A stretch of DNA of 11,256 nt from W0P33-017 sp963640395 (lineage in GTDB: Bacteria > Bacillota > Clostridia > Lachnospirales > Lachnospiraceae): the NCBI GenBank assembly GCA_963640395.1, contig CAVHZH010000079.1:1-11256 (forward strand). Direction: 5' to 3'. The notes beneath the pieces are model-generated. The model did no database searches, had not been told where the DNA came from, and saw only the letters and a program-made list of their open reading frames with translations. A program made the translations under genes and the position numbers. This document shows positions 6,660-11,256 of this stretch, piece after piece. How positions within the stretch are numbered: the stretch's first letter is position 1; the number at the start of each line of letters is the position of its first letter.

Positions 6660-6974
6660 ATGGCACAGGCTTGTGGTATTATTGAGGTGTTCGGTCTGGT
6701 GACCGCTTTTGAGGCAGCAGATGCAGGCTGCAAAGCAGCAGATGTGACCTTAGAGCCTTTCGACCGAAACAAACCGGCAAATGCAGATGCACTTCCCGTT
6801 CCCCTTATCATTTGCATCAAGTTCCGCGGCTCGGTCGTAGATGTGACCGCAGCAGTTGATGCGGCACAGGAGGTTGCAGAACGGTCTACCGGAATGGTGT
6901 CACGGTATATTATTTCCGGACCGGATGAGGGTACACAGATGATGTTTGGCTTAAATGCCTTTGATAAAAACTAA
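6660..6974 (+). CDS. Divergent BMC-H shell protein with enlarged pore loop
   Basis: This 104-residue protein has the single BMC domain fold (opening GIIEVFGLVTAFEAADAG and the FRGSVVDVTAAVDAA helix region) expected of hexameric shell tiles. It is unusual in the loop that lines the central pore: between V29 and R56-G57 there are 26 residues, against 17 in the canonical neighbour at 7013, and the conserved KIGSG is replaced by a Pro/Asn/Ala-rich segment (about 34-48). Such a change should alter pore size or chemistry, but its selectivity cannot be predicted. Its C-terminus is also divergent. GGAGG (6649-6653) sits six bases before the ATG, right after the alcohol dehydrogenase stop. Confidence 0.82.
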   Translation: MAQACGIIEVFGLVTAFEAADAGCKAADVTLEPFDRNKPANADALPVPLIICIKFRGSVVDVTAAVDAAQEVAERSTGMVSRYIISGPDEGTQMMFGLNAFDKN

Positions 6975-7008
6975 TCAAACATGAAAAAGCAAAAATTCAG
7001 GAGGATAT

Positions 7009-7291
7009 AAAAATGGCACAGGAAGCATTAGGAATGGTTGAGACCAGAGGACTTACAGCAGCAATCGAGGCTGCTGATGCAATGGTAAAGGCAGCAGAGG
7101 TAGTTCTGATCGGAACAGAGAAGATCGGTTCTGGATTAGTAACTGTTATGGTACGTGGAGATGTAGGAGCTGTTAAGGCAGCTACAGAGACAGGCGGAGC
7201 AGCAGCATCCAAGCTTGGCGAGTTAGTAGCAGTACACGTGATCCCCAGACCTCATAATGACGTTGAGAAGATCCTTCCGACTGTAAAATAG
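7009..7291 (+). repeat. Copy 1 of a duplicated BMC-H segment (partner 7769-8051)
   Basis: This segment aligns with 7769-8051 at a constant offset of 760 bases with no insertion or deletion. The first 45 bases (7009-7053 versus 7769-7813) are identical, and a further run of about 30 identical bases covers the VMVRGDVGAV codons. The duplicated unit includes the sequence just before the ATG. Confidence 0.85.
7013..7291 (+). CDS. Canonical BMC-H shell protein (PduA/PduJ-like)
   Basis: This 92-residue protein is a textbook hexameric shell tile. It opens MAQEALGMVETRGL, has the pore motif KIGSG (37-41) and VRGDVGAV, and ends with IPRPHNDVEKILP. Six copies would form a flat hexagon with a small polar pore suited to 1,2-propanediol or other small metabolites. 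AGGAGG precedes the ATG by nine bases. It is about 86% identical (79 of 92 positions by eye) to the BMC-H part of the gene at 7656-8051, with long stretches of identical DNA, so the two are recent paralogues. It is probably one of the most abundant shell proteins, judging from its ribosome binding site and canonical sequence. Confidence 0.95.
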   Translation: MAQEALGMVETRGLTAAIEAADAMVKAAEVVLIGTEKIGSGLVTVMVRGDVGAVKAATETGGAAASKLGELVAVHVIPRPHNDVEKILPTVK

Positions 7292-7326
7292 TTCAAAGGA
7301 CATCTGACACTTAAAAAGGAGTGCTT

Positions 7327-7653
7327 ATGAAGTCATTAGGTTTATTGGAAGTTTCCGGTGTTACGGCTGCCGTGACTGCACTTGATATAATGTGCAAGAC
7401 TGCAGATGTGGACTTCGTGACATGGGAACGCAAGCTGGGCGGACGACTGGTGACGATCATCGTAGAGGGTGAGGTTGCCGCTGTCAGACAGGCAGTGGAA
7501 GCCGCAGCAGCCAACGGAATAAAAAAACCTGTCAATTATACTGTGATCGCGCGACCGCATGAGGAGATCGTCCGACTTGTTGAATTATCAGCCAGCAGGA
7601 TGAAGCCAAAGGCACCCGTGATAGCAGAGACACCGGAGAAAGGTGAGTCATAA
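7327..7653 (+). CDS. BMC-H shell protein with KLGGR pore motif and C-terminal tail
   Basis: This 108-residue single-BMC-domain protein begins MKSLGLLEVSGVTAAV and keeps the fold without insertions, but its pore loop reads KLGGR (36-40) instead of KIGSG, placing an arginine near the pore. It also has a C-terminal tail of about 20 residues rich in Lys, Pro and Glu (SRMKPKAPVIAETPEKGES), absent from the canonical tile. I placed the start at ATG 7327 because AAGGAG (7316-7321) is five bases upstream; the in-frame GTG at 7321 overlaps that site and is unlikely. The stop lies two bases before the next start, so translation of the two is probably coupled. Confidence 0.88.
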   Translation: MKSLGLLEVSGVTAAVTALDIMCKTADVDFVTWERKLGGRLVTIIVEGEVAAVRQAVEAAAANGIKKPVNYTVIARPHEEIVRLVELSASRMKPKAPVIAETPEKGES

Positions 7654-7655
7654 TC

Positions 7656-8051
7656 ATGGCAGAGAAAAAAACGACAACCGCTGCAAAGCGCACAACGCGC
7701 CAGACAGCAAAAACAACGCCGGCAGAAGTACCTGCAGTACCTGTCGAAGAAAAGAAAACGGAGGTAAGAAAAATGGCACAGGAAGCATTAGGAATGGTTG
7801 AGACCAGAGGACTGACTGCAGCGATCGAGGCAGCAGATTCTATGTGTAAGGCAGCAAACGTAGTATTAGTAGGAACAGAGAAGATCGGTTCCGGATTAGT
7901 AACCGTTATGGTACGTGGAGATGTAGGAGCTGTTAAGTCATCAGTAGAAGCCGGTGCAGCAAACGCAGCAAAGCTCGGTGAGCTTGTAGCTACACACGTA
8001 ATTCCCAGACCTCACAACGATGTTGAGAAAATTCTCCCGACAGTTCAGTAG
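7656..8051 (+). CDS. BMC-H shell protein with basic N-terminal extension; two predicted translation starts
   Basis: The full 131-residue product has a canonical BMC-H domain (residues 40-131, pore motif KIGSG) behind a 39-residue extension rich in Lys, Thr, Ala and Pro (MAEKKTTTAAKRTTRQTAK start), likely disordered and positively charged. The upstream ATG at 7656 has only a weak site (AGGTGA, about 7642-7647) two bases past the previous stop. Inside the gene, GGAGG (7760-7764) lies eight bases before an in-frame ATG at 7773, where the paralogue at 7013 also starts. I therefore expect two proteins, 131 and 92 residues. This parallels PduB/PduB' of Salmonella, where an N-terminal extension links cargo to the shell, but here it is on a hexameric tile. 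The tail could bind cargo or nucleic acid; its role is unknown. Confidence 0.9.
   Translation: MAEKKTTTAAKRTTRQTAKTTPAEVPAVPVEEKKTEVRKMAQEALGMVETRGLTAAIEAADSMCKAANVVLVGTEKIGSGLVTVMVRGDVGAVKSSVEAGAANAAKLGELVATHVIPRPHNDVEKILPTVQ
7760..7775 (+). promoter_or_regulatory. Internal ribosome binding site and second start codon in BMC-H gene
   Basis: GGAGG (7760-7764) is eight bases upstream of an in-frame ATG (7773-7775). The bases of this site are read as part of Glu-Val-Arg-Lys codons in the long form. The context resembles the real start of the paralogue at 7013. It predicts a separate 92-residue product, 7773-8051, that may outnumber the long form. Confidence 0.75.
7769..8051 (+). repeat. Copy 2 of the duplicated BMC-H segment (partner 7009-7291)
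   Basis: This is the 3' part of the N-terminally extended BMC-H gene and matches copy 1 without gaps. The duplication boundary lies just upstream of the internal ATG, so the codons upstream appear to have been added by recruiting a further upstream start codon after duplication. Confidence 0.85.
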
Positions 8052-8076
8052 TCGTAGATTAAATGTTACTGATACA

Positions 8077-8100
8077 TCCGGATGCCTGCGGGCATCCGGA
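8077..8100 (+). repeat. Strong intercistronic hairpin upstream of pduL
   Basis: TCCGGATGCC (8077-8086) and GGCATCCGGA (8091-8100) form a perfect 10-bp GC-rich stem with a TGCG loop. It is followed by GTTTAAAAT rather than a T-run, so it is a poor intrinsic terminator; it is better read as an mRNA processing or stabilising element, or a partial attenuator separating shell-protein genes from pduL. It also rules out the in-frame ATG at 8082, which lies inside the stem. Confidence 0.7.
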
Positions 8101-8129
8101 GTTTAAAATCAATAGGAGCGTTTGTGAGT

Positions 8130-8777
8130 ATGGACGAGAAAAAGATTGAATTGATCACAAAGCTTGTTATGGAAGTGATGCAGGATGAGCCAGCAGCCGG
8201 ATCAAAGGAAGGCTACATGGTTCCAGTCGGTGTTTCTGCACGCCATGTGCATCTGACACAGGAGCATGTAGAGGTATTATTTGGATCCGGATACCAGTTG
8301 ACCAAGAAAAAAGAACTGATGGGTGGTCAGTTTGCTTCCAATGAGCAGGTGACAATCGTAGGAACAAAGCTGCGCGCGATCGAGAATGTCCGTATTTTAG
8401 GACCGGTCAGAAAGGAATCACAGGTTGAGATTTCCATGACAGATGCGCGGACGTTGGGCGTAGCACCGGTGATCCGCAATTCCGGTGACATCGCAGGATC
8501 GGCACCGATCGCACTGGTCGGACCGAAGGGCGCACTGTACTTAAAAGAGGGTTGTATCGTAGCCAAGAGACATATCCATATGTCACCGGCAGATGCAGCC
8601 GCAGCAGGTCTTGCCGACAAGGATGTCGTATCTGTTGTAGCGTCAAATGACCGCGGAACGACATTTGATGAGGTACTGATCCGTGTAGATCCCAGCTTCA
8701 CACTGGAGATGCACATCGATACCGATGAGGCAAATGCCGCGAAATTAAAGACCGGTGACACTGTTGTCATTAAATAA
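8130..8777 (+). CDS. pduL: Phosphate propanoyltransferase PduL, encapsulated
   Basis: PduL converts propionyl-CoA and phosphate to propionyl-phosphate, recycling CoA inside the shell. The 215-residue form has the family's metal-binding histidines in SARHVHL (H39, H41), RHIHM (H148, H150) and LEMHIDTDEANA (H195), and the two repeated beta-barrel halves expected of PduL. Residues 1-20 form an encapsulation-type helix (EKKIELITKLVMEVM). AGGAG (8114-8118) is 11 bases before ATG 8130 and five before an in-frame GTG at 8124; starting at the GTG would add two residues and align the helix exactly with that of the alcohol dehydrogenase, so it is a real alternative. An upstream ATG at 8082 is inside a hairpin and lacks a binding site. 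The propionate kinase that would normally follow is not in the window. Confidence 0.92.
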   Translation: MDEKKIELITKLVMEVMQDEPAAGSKEGYMVPVGVSARHVHLTQEHVEVLFGSGYQLTKKKELMGGQFASNEQVTIVGTKLRAIENVRILGPVRKESQVEISMTDARTLGVAPVIRNSGDIAGSAPIALVGPKGALYLKEGCIVAKRHIHMSPADAAAAGLADKDVVSVVASNDRGTTFDEVLIRVDPSFTLEMHIDTDEANAAKLKTGDTVVIK

Positions 8778-8789
8778 GGGTGAACTGAT

Positions 8790-9056
8790 ATGATTATAGG
8801 CAAGGTTGTTGGGAGTGTGATCTCCACACGCAAAAATGAAAATCTGGTAGGCAATAAATTTCTGATTATTGAGCCGATCCATTCAATGGCACATGCGGGC
8901 GACCGTCTGGTGGCGATTGATAATGTGGGTGCGGGTATCGGAGAAGCCGTTTTAGTTGCGACCGGAAGTGCTGCAAGAATTGGCTGTGGAATGGATAGCG
9001 CACCAATCGATGCTGCAATCGTCGGAATTATTGATGAAGGTGTGAAACTGGAATAA
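8790..9056 (+). CDS. BMC-P pentameric vertex protein (EutN/CcmL family)
   Basis: This 88-residue protein belongs to the EutN/CcmL family, whose pentamers cap the vertices of the shell. Its start MIIGKVVGSVISTRK, the central AHAGDRLVAIDNVGAGIGEAVLVATGSAAR and the ending VGIIDEG are family hallmarks, and the length is typical. It is the only pentamer in the window, so it is probably needed for shell closure. A GGGTGA-type binding site (about 8778-8783) precedes the ATG, which lies 12 bases after the pduL stop. Expression is expected to be low relative to the hexamers, in line with the weaker binding site. Confidence 0.93.
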   Translation: MIIGKVVGSVISTRKNENLVGNKFLIIEPIHSMAHAGDRLVAIDNVGAGIGEAVLVATGSAARIGCGMDSAPIDAAIVGIIDEGVKLE

Positions 9057-9098
9057 CATGGCTGTCAGAATTGGCAGTCTACAACTGGAGTAATTGCT

Positions 9099-10433
9099 AT
9101 GATAGAGATAAATGAACTGATTAGTGAAGTGAAGGATAATGGTATCTGCGGAGCCGGTGGAGCCGGTTTCCCATCATATGGTAAGATCGATGCACGTGCA
9201 AAGACAATTATTCTCAACTGCGCAGAATGTGAGCCCCTCTTACGTCTGCACAGACAGGTGTTGGAAAAATATCCCTATGAGATATTGAGTACGCTGTATC
9301 AGATGGCATTGTCCATCGGCTGTAATGAGGTTATCATCGGTGTAAAAGAAGCATACAAGCAGACCGTAGAGGCTGTTCGTGCTCACCTCCGTTCATTCCC
9401 CATTATCTCTATAGGTCTCCTGCCGGAGGTCTATCCGGCAGGAGACGAGGTTGTACTGATCAACGAGCTGACCGGAAAGGTGGTTCCGCCCGGAAGCATC
9501 CCGATTCAGGTCGGTGTGGCAGTATTCAACGTAGAGACCGTATTTAATATTTATCAGGCTTTGAAGCTCAAAAAGCCTGTCACACACAAATTTATTACGA
9601 TCACGGGTGAGGTTGCACAGCCTGTGACCAAATATGTACCGCTTGGCATGACAGTGAAAGATGTTGTAGCGCTGGCAGGCGGTGTAACGGTAGAAGATCC
9701 GGTATATCTGATGGGAGGTCCGATGACCGGTAATCTGTGCAGCCAGTATGATTTGATTACAAAGACCTCCAATGCGATCATCGTACTGCCGGAGGAGCAT
9801 CCGGTCGTAAAGAAAAAAAGACAGAATACACAAATCAGCATGAAACGTGCGATGGCATCCTGTTGTCAGTGTGAGATGTGTACAGATCTGTGTCCGCGAA
9901 ATCTGCTTGGACATCCGATTCAGCCACATCTGTTTATGCGTGCCGCTACGAGCGGAACCACACAGGATGTCGGACCATTTTTAAATACATTTTTCTGCAG
10001 CTCCTGCGGATTGTGCGAGATGTATTCCTGCAATCAGGGATTGTCACCCCGCTCACTCATCGCAGAGTATAAGGCAGGGCTTCGTGCGAACGGTATCAAG
10101 CCGCCGAAGGTAGAGGCAGGCCCCATCAAAGCGCAGAGGGCGCTGCGCCGTGTGCCGATCTCTAGGCTTCGCGCGAGACTTGGACTCGAGAAATATAATG
10201 TCAAGGCTCCGATCGACGAGTCGATCATCGTTGTCGATCAGGTAAAGGAGAAGCTCAGCCAGCATATCGGTGCGCCGGCAGTTCCGGTTGTAAAGGTCGG
10301 GGATGTCGTAAAGGAAGGACAAAAGATCGCAGAGGCAGCGGAGAATGCGCTGAGCCTGCCAGTCCATGCATCGATTGACGGAGTCGTGACAGATGTGACA
10401 GATCGGGATATTACAATCCGTGCACAGAAATAG
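9099..10433 (+). CDS. pduS: PduS/RnfC-like flavin and iron-sulfur oxidoreductase
   Basis: The 444-residue protein matches the PduS/RnfC family. GAGGAGFP (18-25) belongs to the N-terminal nucleotide/FMN-binding region, followed by CAECEP (41-46). Two four-cysteine motifs bind [4Fe-4S] clusters: C255-C258-C261-C265 and C300-C303-C306-C311. The C-terminal ~75 residues form a biotinyl/lipoyl-like barrel (VVKVGDVVKEGQKIAEA). In Pdu compartments PduS reduces cobalamin with NADH; here no B12-dependent enzyme is visible, so it more likely moves electrons from NADH to another acceptor, perhaps across the shell through the PduT-like protein encoded next. That is inference. A TGGAG site (9087-9091) precedes the ATG. 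No membrane segments are evident. Confidence 0.88.
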   Translation: MIEINELISEVKDNGICGAGGAGFPSYGKIDARAKTIILNCAECEPLLRLHRQVLEKYPYEILSTLYQMALSIGCNEVIIGVKEAYKQTVEAVRAHLRSFPIISIGLLPEVYPAGDEVVLINELTGKVVPPGSIPIQVGVAVFNVETVFNIYQALKLKKPVTHKFITITGEVAQPVTKYVPLGMTVKDVVALAGGVTVEDPVYLMGGPMTGNLCSQYDLITKTSNAIIVLPEEHPVVKKKRQNTQISMKRAMASCCQCEMCTDLCPRNLLGHPIQPHLFMRAATSGTTQDVGPFLNTFFCSSCGLCEMYSCNQGLSPRSLIAEYKAGLRANGIKPPKVEAGPIKAQRALRRVPISRLRARLGLEKYNVKAPIDESIIVVDQVKEKLSQHIGAPAVPVVKVGDVVKEGQKIAEAAENALSLPVHASIDGVVTDVTDRDITIRAQK

Positions 10434-10485
10434 GGAACATTTTTTATAGCCACATGCTACGTGGGGAACAGAGAGGAAATACAGT

Positions 10486-11034
10486 ATGGGTAGAGCATTA
10501 GGAATGGTGGAGTACAAGACGGTATCCACAGGTGTTTTAGCGGCAGATCTGGTATTAAAGACCGCAGATGTAAAGATCATCGAGGCACAGACTGTCTGCC
10601 CCGGAAAATATATCGTGATTTTTGAGGGGGATATCAGTGCGGTGCGTGCGTCAGTAGATGCGGCGGCAGCGCGTTATCCGGAACAGTTGATCGACAGCTT
10701 CCTGTTGGGAAATCCGCATGACGGCATTTTCCCGGCAATCTACGGAACAGTATCGATCAAAAACCGTAATGCGCTCGGTGTATTAGAGACATTTGATGCG
10801 TCCTCGATCTTTGTGGCAGCCGATGAAGCGGCAAAGACCGCAGAGGTCGATCTGATCGAGATCCGTGTGGCGCGCGGTATGTGCGGTAAATCATATGTAT
10901 TTCTGACCGGAGAGGTCGCAGCGGTCACAGCAGCGATCAAGAAAGCAGAAGCCGCAGTCAGTGCACGCGGCATGTATCTGGACAGCTCAGTGATCGCGAG
11001 CCCGGATGCACAGTTGTGGGATACGATTTTATAA
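10486..11034 (+). CDS. pduT: BMC-T tandem-domain shell protein, PduT-like, with pore cysteines
   Basis: The 182-residue protein has two BMC domains in tandem (about 1-85 and 93-182), the second opening NALGVLETFDASSIFVAADEAAKTAEV, so it should form pseudo-hexameric trimers. The first pore loop reads TVCPGKY with C38, the same residue and context as the cysteine that holds the [4Fe-4S] cluster in the pore of PduT. The second domain carries another pore-loop cysteine, C133 (GMCGKSY), which I recall being placed differently in Salmonella PduT. The Fe-S pore is expected to pass electrons across the shell, and placement directly after the PduS-like gene supports a shared electron route. GAGAGGAAA (10471-10479) precedes the ATG. 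It is the last gene of the operon before the terminator region. Confidence 0.9.
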   Translation: MGRALGMVEYKTVSTGVLAADLVLKTADVKIIEAQTVCPGKYIVIFEGDISAVRASVDAAAARYPEQLIDSFLLGNPHDGIFPAIYGTVSIKNRNALGVLETFDASSIFVAADEAAKTAEVDLIEIRVARGMCGKSYVFLTGEVAAVTAAIKKAEAAVSARGMYLDSSVIASPDAQLWDTIL

Positions 11035-11046
11035 GGGTAAACAGTG

Positions 11047-11069
11047 GGCTGTCGGTTTTTCCGGCAGCC
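11047..11069 (+). terminator. Hairpin at the operon 3' end, possible weak terminator
   Basis: GGCTGTCGG (11047-11055) pairs with CCGGCAGCC (11061-11069) with one G-U pair, around a TTTTT loop, 12 bases after the last stop codon. The following ATTATTCTTCATTT is T-rich but not a clean T-run. It is followed by a second hairpin at 11082-11106, so termination may be spread over several structures. Confidence 0.55.
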
Positions 11070-11081
11070 ATTATTCTTCAT

Positions 11082-11106
11082 TTCATAGGAAATTCCTTCC
11101 TATGAA
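11082..11106. repeat. Perfect 10-bp inverted repeat
   Basis: TTCATAGGAA (11082-11091) and TTCCTATGAA (11097-11106) are exact reverse complements with a five-base loop. There is no T-run after it. It resembles short palindromes scattered in intergenic DNA of related genomes, a statement from memory rather than from this window. Confidence 0.6.
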
Positions 11107-11111
11107 TTAAA

Positions 11112-11220
11112 AACGCTCCGCAAGGATGCGCATCTACGTTAGCACTCCGGTCGGAGCAGATCTGAAGTCCACTGGACTTCATGCTCCCTCGCGGAGTTGA
11201 AGTGTATGCTTCGCATACCG
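11112..11220. repeat. Dense cluster of nested palindromes after the operon
   Basis: Several inverted repeats are packed here: GATGCGCATC (11125-11134), CTCCG/CGGAG (11145-11149 with 11152-11156), TGAAGTCCA/TGGACTTCA (11163-11171 with 11173-11181) and GTATGC/GCATAC (11204-11209 with 11213-11218). An outer pairing CTCCGC/GCGGAG (11116-11121 with 11191-11196) encloses the first three, giving a branched cruciform-like structure. No coding capacity is seen. It looks like a mosaic intergenic repeat rather than a single terminator. Confidence 0.6.
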
Positions 11221-11230
11221 CTCGGGCGCG

Positions 11231-11255
11231 AAAGAGTCGCGAGCGACTCTTTTTT
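11231..11255. terminator. Strong intrinsic terminator at window end
   Basis: AAAGAGTCG (11231-11239) and CGACTCTTT (11244-11252) form a perfect 9-bp stem with a CGAG loop, running into a T-run of six. The A-tract on the other side means it could work in both directions, ending the microcompartment operon and any converging transcript from beyond the window. Confidence 0.8.
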
Positions 11256-11256
11256 A

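Noticed and set aside
7321..7326. GTG start for the third BMC-H gene
   Set aside because: The GTG overlaps the AAGGAG binding site itself; ATG 7327 has the correct spacing.
8082..8129. Upstream ATG giving pduL 16 extra residues
   Set aside because: The ATG is inside a stable hairpin with no Shine-Dalgarno sequence; starts at 8124 or 8130 have AGGAG upstream and place the encapsulation helix at the N-terminus.
1..11256. Cobalamin riboswitch, CRISPR array, tRNA or transposase genes
   Set aside because: I looked for these because of the Pdu-like content and the repeats, but found no regularly spaced repeats, no transposase-like frames and no cobalamin riboswitch-like elements by eye. A covariance-model scan would be decisive.

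Overview
The window is a chromosomal segment from an anaerobic Gram-positive gut-type bacterium, most likely Lachnospiraceae (a Roseburia- or Blautia-like lineage). The assignment is an inference from the strong AGGAGG ribosome binding sites, the A/C-rich intergenic DNA with consensus sigma-A promoters, the codon usage and the gene content. All supported genes lie on the + strand.

Layout. Positions 1-366 hold no convincing gene but contain a long imperfect hairpin (53-179) and a second perfect one (227-248). Gene 367-1533 encodes a rhodanese fused to a TtcA-type tRNA 2-thiolation enzyme and is probably unrelated to what follows. A consensus promoter (1558-1586) precedes a glycyl radical enzyme activase (1694-2491). 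A second consensus promoter (2615-2643) precedes a tightly packed run of twelve genes (2701-11034). In order these encode a class II (fuculose-1-phosphate type) aldolase, a GlcG/HbpS-like protein, a CoA-acylating aldehyde dehydrogenase, a zinc-type alcohol dehydrogenase, four BMC-H shell hexamers, PduL phosphotransacylase, a EutN/CcmL-type pentameric vertex protein, a PduS/RnfC-like flavin/Fe-S protein and a PduT-like tandem-domain shell protein. Positions 11035-11256 hold a cluster of hairpins ending in a strong intrinsic terminator.

How the genes work together. This is a glycyl-radical-enzyme-type bacterial microcompartment (BMC) for deoxysugar (fucose/rhamnose) breakdown through 1,2-propanediol, close to what the literature calls GRM5. 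The aldolase splits L-fuculose-1-phosphate (or L-rhamnulose-1-phosphate) into DHAP and lactaldehyde. Lactaldehyde is reduced to 1,2-propanediol, a B12-independent glycyl radical diol dehydratase makes propionaldehyde, the aldehyde dehydrogenase makes propionyl-CoA, PduL makes propionyl-phosphate, and the alcohol dehydrogenase recycles NAD+ by making propanol. At least five proteins carry a short amphipathic helix resembling an encapsulation peptide: at the N-terminus of the GlcG-like protein, aldehyde dehydrogenase, alcohol dehydrogenase and PduL, and at the C-terminus of the aldolase.

Not in the window: the glycyl radical dehydratase itself, a dedicated lactaldehyde reductase, propionate kinase, fucose/rhamnose isomerase and kinase, transporters, and any regulator. 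No cobalamin genes are seen.

Most notable observations: (1) one BMC-H gene (7656-8051) has a perfect internal ribosome binding site and in-frame ATG at 7773, predicting a 131-residue form with a basic N-terminal tail and a 92-residue form, by analogy to PduB/PduB'; (2) an activase is present without its partner enzyme; (3) a GlcG/HbpS-like protein appears to be a compartment cargo; (4) a PduS/PduT electron-transfer pair is present in an apparently B12-free locus; (5) the aldolase has a four-cysteine linker before its C-terminal helix.
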